Source: CAWCVR01 sp963799105 (GTDB lineage Bacteria > Acidobacteriota > Terriglobia > Bryobacterales > Bryobacteraceae). From it: a DNA stretch of 64,000 nt. The notes under the pieces are model-generated. The model did no database searches and was not told the origin of the DNA. It worked only from the letters and a program-made list of their open reading frames with translations. Location of the stretch: assembly GCA_963799105.1 (NCBI GenBank), contig CAWCVR010000002.1:248001-312000 (forward strand), written 5' to 3'. Of this stretch, positions 1 through 9,181 are shown piece after piece; position 1 is the stretch's first letter; the number at the start of each line of letters is the position of its first letter. The position numbers and the translations under genes were made by a program.

Positions 1-640
1 GCTTCCGGCGGTCGGGAGAGAGCGCCATGGCAAAGGGCAGGCGGCCCACGGGAACCGAGGCCACTACCTGCCGGGTGCGCGCGTCGATCACCGCGACGCG
101 CTGGTTCGCCTGGTCGACGGCGTAGAGGATGTTGTGCTGGAAGTCGAACGCCAGGTCGCCGGTGTAGCTGTCGTGGAACCCGCCCTGGTTGATGTCGATC
201 ACGCGCCGGATATCGTCGTGAGAATCGAACATGTCGATGCGTCCGCTGTTCCCCTCGGAGACGTACACGTTGCGGTCGCCGGAAAACGCCAGGCCGGTGG
301 AGACGCCGTGCCAATCCGCGGCGCCGGTTGACGCGGCCACCTGGCGCACATCCCAGCGGTCGCGCGTGCGCTCGAGGATCGTCAGCGACTCGCGCCACGG
401 TCCGCCGTTGGCCGTCACGATCTCGCGTCCCGAGGGACTGAGCGCCAGTCCGAAGGCGCCGGGGCCGGTGACGTATTGCTCTCCCAGAGGCGCAATGATC
501 CGGCCGCCGGGTAAAACTGACGCACCCGCGCGACGGATCGGGGGCCGCACTCCAGCCGGAGGGGCGTAGACGGATTGCGCGCCCAGGGAGGCGACTAGCG
601 TGAGGAGCGCCAATGACGGTCGCCGTACGGCGGGCACCAT
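1..640 (-). CDS. Secreted beta-propeller (YncE/YVTN-like) protein, 3' end outside window
   Basis: This minus-strand gene runs off the left edge, so only about 213 N-terminal residues are visible. The ATG at 640 is preceded by AGGAGG about 12 nt upstream; the two closer in-line ATGs are in a frame that stops quickly. The first ~21 residues look like a Sec signal peptide (Arg/Leu-rich then SLGAQS). The rest has repeated propeller-blade phrases such as FGLALSPSGREIV, NVYVSEGNSGRI, NILYAVDQANQRVAVID and LPFAMALSPD, typical of YVTN/YncE surface propellers. In acidobacteria such propellers are often fused to an alkaline-phosphatase-like domain, but that part would lie outside the window. The specific role cannot be stated. 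Confidence 0.75.
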   Translation of the reverse strand, partial: MVPAVRRPSLALLTLVASLGAQSVYAPPAGVRPPIRRAGASVLPGGRIIAPLGEQYVTGPGAFGLALSPSGREIVTANGGPWRESLTILERTRDRWDVRQVAASTGAADWHGVSTGLAFSGDRNVYVSEGNSGRIDMFDSHDDIRRVIDINQGGFHDSYTGDLAFDFQHNILYAVDQANQRVAVIDARTRQVVASVPVGRLPFAMALSPDRRK

Positions 641-915
641 TTCATCATATAACCTCCTCAGGGCATGGGATTTGTGCCGATCGCACCGGGCGGCCGGAGC
701 CGCCGGATTCGAGCCGCCGCGGAAGAATCTGCGCGATATGTAGAAGCTTCCCTCGGGGATTCCCCGGAACCCACCCAGGAAACGTTTGTAAAAATCCACG
801 CTTTAGTTAGCATTGGTTTACGAAGGAATATATAGGCTAATTCGAGGAATGCATTAAAATGATGTATAAATTGGCACGCGAAGTGCTGATTTGGTTTTCC
901 TGAAAGCGAGGTGCG
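641..915. promoter_or_regulatory. Divergent intergenic region with AT-rich core
   Basis: The 275 bp between the divergent propeller gene and the small exported protein contains an AT-rich block at about 785-890 (for example AATATATAGG and ATGTATAAATT) that stands out against the GC-rich surroundings. It probably holds the promoters of both genes, but no -35/-10 pair with good spacing could be fixed. Confidence 0.3.
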
Positions 916-1317
916 ATGGAGTACCGGAGTTCATTCGTCTCACTGCCGGCGATCTTCGCCGTCCTGACATTGTCGGGCTACACCGTGAGCGCGGGAACAC
1001 CGCCGGCTCTCGCATCGGGCTCTCAGGCCGGGTCGGGGCAGGAGCAGAAGCAGCAACCGAAATCCGAAAGCAAGGAGAAGGAGTCTGCCCTTACCGGCTG
1101 CGTGGACGAGAAGGAAGGGCATTACGTGCTGGTTGACGATCGGAATCTATCGCCGATCGCCAAGTTGGAAGCGGAAGGTTTCCCTACGGAAAGCTTCGCG
1201 AAACATTTGGGACACAAGGTGACCGTGCGAGGGACATTGAACTCCGCCGGCGCCGCTCCCACGTTCCGGGTTCGCAGCATCGAAACCGTTAGTGACGTCT
1301 GCGGGCCCCATCAATAG
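916..1317 (+). CDS. Small exported hypothetical protein
   Basis: A 133-residue protein with an N-terminal hydrophobic export signal (residues ~8-26), a hydrophilic Gln/Lys/Glu-rich linker (~33-58), and a compact C-terminal domain starting at ALTGCVDEKEGHYVLVDD. The phrases TGCV...YVLVD and GHKVTVRGTL resemble the small OB-fold-like exported proteins common in acidobacteria (DUF5818-type), which is a weak family match by eye. Two cysteines (in TGCV and DVCG) could form a disulfide outside the cytoplasm. The 3' end overlaps upstream sequence of the Crp/Fnr gene but not its preferred start. Function unknown. Confidence 0.7.
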   Translation: MEYRSSFVSLPAIFAVLTLSGYTVSAGTPPALASGSQAGSGQEQKQQPKSESKEKESALTGCVDEKEGHYVLVDDRNLSPIAKLEAEGFPTESFAKHLGHKVTVRGTLNSAGAAPTFRVRSIETVSDVCGPHQ

Positions 1318-1348
1318 CGGTCAACTGAATGCGTCTTTGGAGGAGACA

Positions 1349-2020
1349 ATGGCAACCAGTTTAGCGTTCGCGCCACAAAGGCAACTGGAAGACCCACTGG
1401 CACATTTGCCGTGCTCCAGCATCGTGGAGTACCGCAAAGGCGAGATCATCTACAACCAGGACCAGGCCTCGACCACCATTTTTCTGGTGATCCAGGGCAA
1501 AGTGAAAGTCTCGCGTCTGGCGGCGGACGGGCACCAGGTTGTGGTCGACATTTACCAACCTGACGAGTTCTTCGGAGAATCGGCGTTTCTCAATCTTCCG
1601 CACCGCGCCGAACAGGCTAGCGCCTTGGAAGAAGCGCGCTTGATGGCGTGGGCGGCCGCGGAAATCGAGGATATCGTCATGAAACGTCCGCGGCTGGCGG
1701 TGGCCCTGCTGCAGATTCTGACGCAGCGGACCCTCGATTTCACGCACCGGATCGAGGGGTTCTCGGTGGACAATATTGCGCGCCGCCTGGCACGCTCCCT
1801 GCTGCGCTTTTCCGAACGGCTGGGCACCGTGGAAACCGACGGCAGCGTCCGCATGTCGCCGTTCACGCACGAACTGCTCTCCCAGTATGTGGGCACCTCG
1901 CGGGAGATCGTCACCCACTACATGAACCAGTTCCGCAAACAAGGATACCTGCGGTATTCGCGGAAAGGCATCACGCTCCACCGCGAGGCGCTACGCGGGT
2001 GGCTGCTCGAGTCGGCGTGA
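1349..2020 (+). CDS. Crp/Fnr family transcriptional regulator
   Basis: A 223-residue regulator with a cyclic-nucleotide-binding-like beta-roll (residues ~20-135, including VVEYRKGEIIYNQ-type strands, FLVIQGKVKVSR and FFGESAFLN) followed by a dimerisation helix and a winged helix-turn-helix (~150-220, with LLSQYVGTSREIVTHYMNQF as the recognition region). The frame is open further upstream to 1292, but the ATG at 1349 has a strong GGAGGA site 5 nt upstream and gives the usual family length. It lacks the N-terminal cysteines of an Fnr-type Fe-S cluster, so it more likely senses a nucleotide or another small ligand. Target genes are not apparent; a repeat tract follows immediately. Confidence 0.9.
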   Translation: MATSLAFAPQRQLEDPLAHLPCSSIVEYRKGEIIYNQDQASTTIFLVIQGKVKVSRLAADGHQVVVDIYQPDEFFGESAFLNLPHRAEQASALEEARLMAWAAAEIEDIVMKRPRLAVALLQILTQRTLDFTHRIEGFSVDNIARRLARSLLRFSERLGTVETDGSVRMSPFTHELLSQYVGTSREIVTHYMNQFRKQGYLRYSRKGITLHREALRGWLLESA

Positions 2021-2094
2021 GCCGAAGCGCGGGAGGATGCCGGCGACGGTGACCGGCCCGCCGCTTCGGACACCACTCCGCCCACGCCGCCACT

Positions 2095-2462
2095 CTTGAC
2101 TCAGCCACTACTCCGCCCACGGGGACGCCGCTTCTCTACAGTCGGCCCGGCCACCACTCCGCGCCAGGCACCACTCCGCCCGCCGGGACGCCGGTTCCCT
2201 ACAGCCGCGCCAGCCAACACGCTTGACTCAGGCACTACTCCGCCCGCCGGGACGCCGGTTCCCTACAGCCGCGCCAGCCAACACGCTTGACTCAGGCACT
2301 ACTCCGCCCACGGGGACGCCGGTTCCCTACAGCCGCCCCAGATACCACCGCGCCCCGGCCACAACTCCGCCTCACGGGGACGCCGGTTCCCTACAGCCGC
2401 CCCGGCCACTACTCCGCCCCGGCATCCGCGCTGCCCTCGGGGACGCCGGTTCCCGACCGGGT
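2095..2462. repeat. 64-bp tandem repeat tract and diverged relatives
   Basis: The gene-free stretch after the Crp/Fnr gene consists of GC-rich repeats. Three copies start exactly 64 bp apart at GGCA positions 2167, 2231 and 2295. A shorter core (ACTCCGCCC then GGGACGCCGGTTCCCTACAG) recurs irregularly from about 2095 to 2455. Because 64 is not a multiple of 3 and short open frames change phase from copy to copy, it is not a coding repeat. Between 2021 and 2094 nothing else is seen. Confidence 0.9.
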
Positions 2463-2502
2463 CCTTTGCTAAAATTGACAATGGAACCTGAGGGAGGGCG
2501 TC

Positions 2503-2667
2503 ATGAAGTTGTTCCTCGACACCACAAACCTGAATGAGCGTGGAAGGAGCGCGAGTTGGGGCATCGGGAACGGCGATATGGGCGCCGAAATGGTCTCCAC
2601 GGAGCCCGCCAGGGTGTGGCGTCCGCTCATGCGGAACGGGATGATGGCGGCGCCCGGGGCGGGTTGA
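2503..2667 (+). pseudogene. Possible remnant of a transaldolase-like gene 5' end
   Basis: A 54-codon frame starts at an ATG preceded by GAGGGAGGG. Its first residues, MKLFLDTTNLNE, followed shortly by SASWGI, match the opening of the TalC/fructose-6-phosphate aldolase family (M-K-F/L-F-L/I-D-T-A-N-x-D/N-E ... A-S-W-G). The diagnostic TTNP segment that should come next is absent and the frame ends at 2667 before the next gene. The reading is a decayed 5' fragment with an intact ribosome-binding site. A new short peptide that merely resembles the family start cannot be excluded. Confidence 0.45.
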
Positions 2668-2679
2668 CGGCGCGCGGAC

Positions 2680-3081
2680 ATGTGGATCGGGTTGCTCTCC
2701 AACCCGGCTGTGCGGGCCGTTGCGCTGGCCCTGGCCGGAGCGCTCCTGGCAACGGGCGCGGTTCTAGGATACCGGGCGTGGCGGCGTTCGCGCATCACGG
2801 CGGAAGAACGCGAACGGCGGCGGCGTGAGGCGCTGGCGGCCCGCGGAAAAATGGCCGACGCCGAATTGGCGGAGATCCGCGACGACGTGCTGTTCTACTC
2901 CTACGGCGTGCGGGGCGTGGAGTACACCGCGTCGCAGGACGTGACCACGCTGCAGGAGTATCTGCCGCGCGATTACTCGGAAGTCGGTCCGGTCGCGGTG
3001 AAGTACGATCCCCGGAATCCCGCCAACTCCATCGTGGTGGCCGAGCAGTGGAGCGGCCTCCGGGTGCGGAAGGCGGAATAG
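2680..3081 (+). CDS. Single-pass membrane protein, DUF3592-like
   Basis: A 133-residue protein with one transmembrane segment (~residues 10-30), a charged Arg/Glu-rich linker (~36-62) and a soluble C-terminal domain. The C-terminal pattern, a strand with VRGVEYTASQ and then GPVAVKYDPRNPANSIV, matches the DUF3592 theme in which a beta domain ends in a Y-D/N-P-x-N-P motif. It lies 53 bp upstream of guaB on the same strand and may share a transcript with it. No enzymatic residues are recognised. Confidence 0.7.
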   Translation: MWIGLLSNPAVRAVALALAGALLATGAVLGYRAWRRSRITAEERERRRREALAARGKMADAELAEIRDDVLFYSYGVRGVEYTASQDVTTLQEYLPRDYSEVGPVAVKYDPRNPANSIVVAEQWSGLRVRKAE

Positions 3082-3134
3082 GCAAGCGGGCCGCCTGCCC
3101 CGCCATCGACACACGCTATCATGGAAGAACCCCT

Positions 3135-4589
3135 ATGATTCGAGACCCGCTCACCGAAGGCCTAACCTTCGACGATGTTTTGCTCGAACCGGCCCGCAGC
3201 GACGTGCTGCCGGCCGAGGTCGACACCCGCACGTCGTTCACGCGCAAGATCGCGCTCAACATACCGATCGTTTCCGCCGCCATGGATACGGTGACGGAGT
3301 CGCACCTGGCCATCGCCTTGGCGCAGCAGGGCGGCATCGGCATCATTCACCGCAACATGACCGTGGCGCGCCAGGCCGAGGAAGTGGACAAGGTGAAACG
3401 CAGTGAAAGCGGGATGATCGTGGATCCCGTGACCATCGGTCCCGAGAAGACCATCGCCGATGCGCAGGAGGTGATGAGGCGGTATCGCATCTCCGGCGTG
3501 CCCGTCACCCAGGATGGAAAGCTGGTCGGCATTCTCACCAACCGCGACCTGCGTTTCGAGACGCGCTTCGATTTGCCCATCGCGGAGGTGATGACCAAGG
3601 AGAACCTCATCACCGTGCCGGTGGGCACCACGCTGGAACAGGCCGAGGCCATCCTGCATCAGCATCGCGTGGAGAAACTACTGGTGGTGGACGATCAGTA
3701 CTACCTGAAGGGACTGATCACGGTCAAGGACATCCAGAAGAAGTTGAAGTACCCCAACTCGGCGAAGGACAGCCAGGGCCGGCTGCGGGTGGGCGCGGCC
3801 ATCGGCGCCACGGGCGATTACCTGGAGCGCGCTCAGGAACTGGTGAAGCGCAAGGTGGACGTGCTGGCCATCGATACCGCGCACGGGCACACGGGACGGG
3901 TGCTGGCGGCGGTGCGCGCGATCAAGAGCAAGCTGCCGGAGGTGGAACTGGTTACCGGCAACGTGGCCACTTACGAGGGTGCGCGCGATCTGATTTCGCT
4001 GGGCGTGGACGGCGTCAAAGTGGGCATCGGTCCGGGTTCGATCTGCACCACACGCGTGGTTTCGGGCGCGGGCGTGCCGCAGATCTCGGCCATTTCGGCA
4101 TGTTCCAAGGCGACGCGCGAGGCGGGGGTGCCGCTGATCGCCGATGGCGGCATCAAGTACTCGGGGGACATCACCAAGGCGATCGCCGCGGGGGCCGACG
4201 CGGTGATGATCGGCAGCCTGATGGCGGGAACCGACGAAAGCCCCGGCGAGACCATTCTCTTCCAGGGCCGCACGTTCAAAACCTATCGGGGGATGGGCTC
4301 GATGGGCGCCATGTCGCAGGGGAACGCCAATCGCTACGAGCAGGACCCCAGCGGGAAACTGGTACCGGAGGGAATCGAGGGCCGGGTGGCGGCCAAGGGT
4401 CCGCTGGCCGACATGGTATACCAGCTCGTGGGCGGCTTGCGCAGCGGCATGGGCTACTGCGGCGCGAACAACATCCGGGAGTTGCAGGACAAGGCGCGCT
4501 TCCTGCGGGTTTCGCCGGCGGGTCTGCGGGAAAGTCACGTGCACGACGTGATCATCACGAAGGAAGCGCCGAATTACCGGGTGGAGTAG
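3135..4589 (+). CDS. guaB: IMP dehydrogenase
   Basis: Catalyses NAD-dependent oxidation of IMP to XMP, the committed step of guanine nucleotide synthesis. The 484-residue protein has the full family layout: N-terminal catalytic segment beginning LTFDDVLLEPA, two CBS domains inserted at ~93-205, then the catalytic barrel with the phosphate loop and active-site cysteine at residue 304 in GPGSICTTR, the IMP-binding ADGGIKYSGD segment and the flap MGSMGAM. The frame is open upstream to 3048, but the ATG at 3135 gives the canonical N-terminus MIRDPLTEGLTFDD. The last 16 bp overlap the convergent gene that follows, leaving no room for an intergenic terminator. Confidence 0.98.
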   Translation: MIRDPLTEGLTFDDVLLEPARSDVLPAEVDTRTSFTRKIALNIPIVSAAMDTVTESHLAIALAQQGGIGIIHRNMTVARQAEEVDKVKRSESGMIVDPVTIGPEKTIADAQEVMRRYRISGVPVTQDGKLVGILTNRDLRFETRFDLPIAEVMTKENLITVPVGTTLEQAEAILHQHRVEKLLVVDDQYYLKGLITVKDIQKKLKYPNSAKDSQGRLRVGAAIGATGDYLERAQELVKRKVDVLAIDTAHGHTGRVLAAVRAIKSKLPEVELVTGNVATYEGARDLISLGVDGVKVGIGPGSICTTRVVSGAGVPQISAISACSKATREAGVPLIADGGIKYSGDITKAIAAGADAVMIGSLMAGTDESPGETILFQGRTFKTYRGMGSMGAMSQGNANRYEQDPSGKLVPEGIEGRVAAKGPLADMVYQLVGGLRSGMGYCGANNIRELQDKARFLRVSPAGLRESHVHDVIITKEAPNYRVE

Positions 4590-6949
4590 AGGCGCCGCGG
4601 GGCGGCCTTTCCAACAGCGGCATACATCCGGAGACCCAGCCGGCCGCCCACCTCGCGCAGGAGGTAATACTCGTTGATGGGCCGGTCGTCGCCGATGGGC
4701 GGGACCGAGGGCGCGGGCGCGATCAGGCTGTCCAGCGATTTCTCGCGGCTCAGAACGTCGATCAGCAATTGCCGCGGCGTCACGTTATGGTTCCACTCCA
4801 CCAGGTCCGCGGCGGCCGCAGCCGGCAGTTTCTGGGGCATCTCGCCGTTCTCCACCACGGGAAACGGCTCCATGCGCGCCAGGAAGTGGAGTCCCCAACC
4901 TTCGATGGATTGGTAGGCGCGCAGGTACGGAAACGAGTCGCGAAGCGCCTTGGCGACCGAAGCCTGGGTCACTCCGTCAGAGTACTGCATCGCGCCGCCA
5001 CCGGGGAACCAGATCTGCACGATCCCGCCCGGGCGCAAATGCGACTTCAGGACGGCGTAGAACTCGCGCGAATACAGCAGGCTGGATGTCGGGGCGCCGA
5101 CCGGCGGCGGCGGATCCACCGCGATCACGTCGAATTTCTCCCGCGAGCGGTCGAGGTACCGGCGGCCGTCGTCGACCACCATCCGTGCCAGCGGCGATTT
5201 CAGAAGCTCGGGGCCGTCACTGTGAAAAAACCCGAAGGTGCGCGGCACGCTGGGCACCAGTTCCACGGCCGTGGTGCGGATGCCCCACGACATCATAGAG
5301 CGGAACGTGGTGCCCATGCCGAAACAGATCACCAGGCCGCTGGAAGCCGGCTTATCGAGATAGCTCAACGGCAGGTGCGCCATGACTTTGGTGATGGTAG
5401 TGAGCGAGGTCATGCCGGTTCCGTTCACCAGCAGGCGCCGCGCCATGCCCTCGCCGGTGGCGATCACGGTGGCGGTGGAGTCCCGGAATTCCAAGCGGTC
5501 GCGGAACAGGGTCTCATATCCGCGGGTACCGAACACCAGCAGCAGCGACACCGCCAGTGTGGCTGCAAACAGGGGTTTGGGCGCCAGTCCAAAGAATTTC
5601 ATCCGTTGGGCCGCCGGCCGCCGCGCCGCCGCCAGACCGATGGCGAACAGGGGCAGCGCGATGGCGCACAGTCCGCGGCGCTCTCCCAGCCACGGAAGGA
5701 TCCAGAACCCCGCCACCAGCGGTCCCAGGATGGAGCCCAGGACGTTCACCGCGTACGCTTTGCCGGCACGGTCCGGATCGCCGCCCGACCAGCGGTCCAC
5801 CAGCATGGGCGTCAGGTAACCCACCAGCGCGCTGAAGGGGCCTGCGCCCAGCACCACGCGAACCCAGCCCCCTTTGAGTCCGTGCAGTCCGGTGAAGTGT
5901 GGGTCGGCCGCCAGCAGCGGCGCCAGGGCGCAGACGCCTAGCAGGATCCAGGCCCAGACGCCGGCCTGCGCATCCGCCAGTTTGGACAAGCGGCGGTACC
6001 GGCGCGAGCCTACGAACGTGGCGAGCAGATACAGCGCCAGGATGGTCGCGAACGCATAGACCACATTGCCCAGGAACACCGTGAACTGGCGGACCCAGAC
6101 CACCTCGATGGCCATGCTGCAAAGCCCGGTGGCGAACAGAAACCAGAGGATCGCACCCCCGGAGAGAACATCGGGGGAGGCGGCGGTGGCGGGGGCTGGG
6201 GTGGGGGCCGCGATGAACGCCGCGGTGGCGGGGGCTGGAGTGGGGGCGGCGGTGGCTGGGGCTGGGGTGGGGGCGGCCGCGGTTGGTGGGGCGGCTTCTT
6301 CCGGCGGGGCCAGTGCCGTAAGCCGGAAGCTGAGCAGGATCACCCCCGCGCCGAGCGCGAAATTCAGCGTGCGGGCGATCACCAGCGTGCCATGAAATCC
6401 GAACAATTCGATGAGGACGAACGCCGGAACCAGCGTGCCTAGAATCGCCCCCAGCACGTTGGCGACGTACAAGTAGCTGAACGAGCGCTCGCTTCCGCCG
6501 GGCGCCAGCCGGCGGATGGCCGCCATGGCGAAGGGGAACGTGGCGCCCATGCAGGTGCACCAGGGCAGCAGCGACACCAAAATCCACGCTCCCGAAACCA
6601 GGTAGTAAGACGACGAACCCCAGGCCATTGCCCGGCCGCCCGAGCGCAGCCAGTTGTAGCCCGCATCCATCATCCACGGCGCCACCACGCCAGAGACGCC
6701 GATGAGAATCTCCACCGCGGCATACAGGCGGAGGGGAACGGCCGCGGCCGACCGCCGGCAGCGCCGCATGAGAAGGCCGCCGGCCCACGACCCGACCCCC
6801 AGCCCCGCCATGAACACCGACAGGACGATGGAAACCATGGGCGTGGTCACGCCGAAGCGCGCCATTGCCAGACGCAGCCAGACCACCTCATAAACCAGGC
6901 TGCAGAATCCTGAGATCAAGAAGAAGAGAAAGAACCAGCGTATCTTCAC
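4574..6949 (-). CDS. Fused MFS transporter / spermidine-synthase-like membrane protein
   Basis: A 791-residue protein with about a dozen or more transmembrane segments in two blocks, interrupted at ~residues 215-260 by a low-complexity linker built of PTPAPATAA-type repeats, and a C-terminal Rossmann methyltransferase-fold domain (from ~residue 480) resembling spermidine synthase, with VICFGMGTTFR, VELVPSV, DDGRRYL and FDVIAVDPPPP. Proteins of this fused class are widespread and mostly uncharacterised; true polyamine synthesis is not established. It starts with GTG 3 nt after the malQ stop codon, with the malQ terminal GGGGAG acting as its ribosome-binding site, so the two are translationally linked. 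Its 3' end overlaps guaB by 16 bp. Confidence 0.85.
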   Translation of the reverse strand: MKIRWFFLFFLISGFCSLVYEVVWLRLAMARFGVTTPMVSIVLSVFMAGLGVGSWAGGLLMRRCRRSAAAVPLRLYAAVEILIGVSGVVAPWMMDAGYNWLRSGGRAMAWGSSSYYLVSGAWILVSLLPWCTCMGATFPFAMAAIRRLAPGGSERSFSYLYVANVLGAILGTLVPAFVLIELFGFHGTLVIARTLNFALGAGVILLSFRLTALAPPEEAAPPTAAAPTPAPATAAPTPAPATAAFIAAPTPAPATAASPDVLSGGAILWFLFATGLCSMAIEVVWVRQFTVFLGNVVYAFATILALYLLATFVGSRRYRRLSKLADAQAGVWAWILLGVCALAPLLAADPHFTGLHGLKGGWVRVVLGAGPFSALVGYLTPMLVDRWSGGDPDRAGKAYAVNVLGSILGPLVAGFWILPWLGERRGLCAIALPLFAIGLAAARRPAAQRMKFFGLAPKPLFAATLAVSLLLVFGTRGYETLFRDRLEFRDSTATVIATGEGMARRLLVNGTGMTSLTTITKVMAHLPLSYLDKPASSGLVICFGMGTTFRSMMSWGIRTTAVELVPSVPRTFGFFHSDGPELLKSPLARMVVDDGRRYLDRSREKFDVIAVDPPPPVGAPTSSLLYSREFYAVLKSHLRPGGIVQIWFPGGGAMQYSDGVTQASVAKALRDSFPYLRAYQSIEGWGLHFLARMEPFPVVENGEMPQKLPAAAAADLVEWNHNVTPRQLLIDVLSREKSLDSLIAPAPSVPPIGDDRPINEYYLLREVGGRLGLRMYAAVGKAAPRRLYSTR

Positions 6950-6952
6950 AGT

Positions 6953-9181
6953 TTACTCCCCAAGTCCATTTTTCCGTCCCGAGATCGCAATCCAGTTCCG
7001 GAACATGGCCGTAAAGCCGCGCGCCTCGGGATTCGAGCGCAGCTCCTCCACCGTAAACCGCATCTTCCGGCTCCAATTCGGATACTGCCAGGTGGTGGCC
7101 GGCAGGTTCTGCTGCGCCAATTCCTTGGTGAGGTCTTCCTGGTTGATGGCCAGAAGCTGGGAGGGCGTCAGAGCCAGAAATCCGACCACGGCGTTGTGCA
7201 GGTCCCCGGTCATTTCCGGGAACGCCGCGGCGTCCCGCGGCAGGTGGGGCGGCATGAGACTCTGAGCAAACAGCGCGTTCAGCATCTTCTGTTTCTCCCC
7301 GGCGCGTTGGGCGATTTGCGAACGCCAGGCGGCCTCGTCAATGACTCCGGCACCGCGCCGCGCATCGATATCGGCGCACACCCAGTAGCCGGCCAGCGTG
7401 GGCAGGTCGTGCGTGGTGGAGGAAACCAGCGCCTGCACCGGATATTCGTCGTAGCGGCGGAATTCGCCGCCGGAGTTCTTCTCGAAGTAGAACAGCCGGT
7501 AGCTCAGAATTCCGAAGCGGGACAGGGTTTCGCGCACGGCCGGTTCCACGGTCCCGAGGTCCTCGCCCACGATGACCACCTGGTTGCGGACGCTTTCCAG
7601 GGCCAGAACGCGCACGAAATCCTCGGACTGCTCGCGCACGTAGGCCCCCTCGGTGGCATCGAACGAATCGGGAATCCAGTAGAGGCGGAAGAGCCGCATG
7701 ACGTGGTCGATGCGCAGCGCTCCGCCATGACGGCAGTTCTTGCGGATGGACTCGGCGAACAGGCGGTATCCATCCTGGCGGTGGGTTTCGGCGTTGGGCG
7801 GCGGAAAGCTCCAGTCCTGGCCGTGCGGGCAGAAATCGTCGGGCGGCGATCCGACGCGGCAACCGGCCACATAGAAGGGGCGGTGGCCCCACAGGTCGGA
7901 ACCGAAGCGGTCGGTGGCCAGCGCCAGGTCGTGGTAGAGGCCGATGGGCATGCGGCGGTCGCGCGCCCGCTGCTGGGCGCGGCGCAACTGCTCGTCGATC
8001 TGCCACTGCAAGTACTGGTGGAACAGAACCTGGCGCCAGTGTTTGCGGCGGAATTCGCGGGTTTCGGCGCTCTCGGGGTCGCGGTAGGGCTCCGGCCATT
8101 CGGTCCACAGCCAGAGGTTGGGGTCGCGCCGGTGAAGGTACTCGTCGAGGGCGCAGTAGGTGGCGAAGCGTTCCAGCAGTTCGCCCTCGCGGTCGAGGAA
8201 CGCCTGGAACTCTTTGGCCCGCGGCGTACGCTTGCGCCAGTGAGTGAACAGAAACCCGGCGAAGAGCAGTTTCAAAAAGCGCAGCTTGATGGCGCTCACG
8301 CGCTCGTACTCGACGAAAGGCGCGCCGCGCAGTTCGCGGATCTCGAGTTCCACGGCGGGGCGTGCGCGCAACTCGAGGGCGCGCCGGTTGCCGGCGAAAT
8401 CGTCGATGCCTTCCACGTCGAGGTACAGGAAGTTCTGATAGAAGCTGCAGTTGGGCAGGTACGGGCTGGTATTGAACGGGCGGCGATTGTGGATGGCGTG
8501 GAGGGGGTTCAGCGCCACGAAGCCGGCTTCGAGATCCCCGGCCACCCAATCCACCAGGTCGAGCAGGTCGCGGAAATCGCCGCAGCCCCAGTTGCGATCG
8601 GAGCGGACTCCGTAGAGGCTGACGGCAACCCCGGCCGCGCGGCCATGGCGTCCGAGGTGCGGGTCCGACCAGGCGCGCTCGGGGGTGACGATGTAGCGCG
8701 TGGAGGCCGAGGCGTTTCCCACGCGCACGGCGATCTGGTGGTATCCCAGGGGCAGGGCAATGGGGAGGCGCGCCTGCTTGCGCACCCAGGTGCGGCCGTC
8801 CATCTCGATGGACCCGGTTTGCGGCAGATCCCAGAGGTTCACCTGGAACTCCGCGGTCTCGCCATCCTCGCGGGTGACGGTAACGCCGGCTCTATCTCCC
8901 AGGCACTCAACGGGAATCCGCAGAGGCAGTTCCGCGGCGGCGGATTCGGCAGCCACGGTAACGGGATCCACCAGGCGCTCCCAGTTGGCTTGGGTGCGCC
9001 GGGCCAGGGCGCGTTCGAGTTCGGCGGGACCGGAAGCGTCCATTCCGAGAGCGCGCAGCAGCGCTTGTTTGGCTTCCACGGAGGTCTGGTGATACCGGCC
9101 CCAGATGTCCCAGAAGCCCGGATCGATTCCACACAGGGAAGCAGCGCGGTCCAGCAGTTGTTCAAAGGTCTCGGATGGCAT
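6953..9181 (-). CDS. malQ: 4-alpha-glucanotransferase (amylomaltase, GH77)
   Basis: Transfers alpha-1,4-glucan segments between maltooligosaccharides. The ~742-residue protein has an N-terminal extension with a beta-rich domain (~90-190) and a GH77 barrel containing LYDLAL-type beta-strands (GLYHDLALATDRFGSDLW), the nucleophile region GGALRIDHVMRLFRLY, the acid/base region VIVGEDLGTV and TTHDLPTLAGYW. The reading frame is open far upstream, but that GC-rich extension has no family similarity; the ATG at 9181 (MPSETFEQLL) is the natural start. An alternative ATG lies 20 codons upstream. It is the first gene of a two-gene unit with the MFS/spermidine-synthase fusion. Confidence 0.95.
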   Translation of the reverse strand: MPSETFEQLLDRAASLCGIDPGFWDIWGRYHQTSVEAKQALLRALGMDASGPAELERALARRTQANWERLVDPVTVAAESAAAELPLRIPVECLGDRAGVTVTREDGETAEFQVNLWDLPQTGSIEMDGRTWVRKQARLPIALPLGYHQIAVRVGNASASTRYIVTPERAWSDPHLGRHGRAAGVAVSLYGVRSDRNWGCGDFRDLLDLVDWVAGDLEAGFVALNPLHAIHNRRPFNTSPYLPNCSFYQNFLYLDVEGIDDFAGNRRALELRARPAVELEIRELRGAPFVEYERVSAIKLRFLKLLFAGFLFTHWRKRTPRAKEFQAFLDREGELLERFATYCALDEYLHRRDPNLWLWTEWPEPYRDPESAETREFRRKHWRQVLFHQYLQWQIDEQLRRAQQRARDRRMPIGLYHDLALATDRFGSDLWGHRPFYVAGCRVGSPPDDFCPHGQDWSFPPPNAETHRQDGYRLFAESIRKNCRHGGALRIDHVMRLFRLYWIPDSFDATEGAYVREQSEDFVRVLALESVRNQVVIVGEDLGTVEPAVRETLSRFGILSYRLFYFEKNSGGEFRRYDEYPVQALVSSTTHDLPTLAGYWVCADIDARRGAGVIDEAAWRSQIAQRAGEKQKMLNALFAQSLMPPHLPRDAAAFPEMTGDLHNAVVGFLALTPSQLLAINQEDLTKELAQQNLPATTWQYPNWSRKMRFTVEELRSNPEARGFTAMFRNWIAISGRKNGLGE

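Noticed and set aside
2095..2462. CRISPR array
   Set aside because: Repeats are direct but contiguous or irregularly spaced; there are no unique equal-length spacers and no cas genes.
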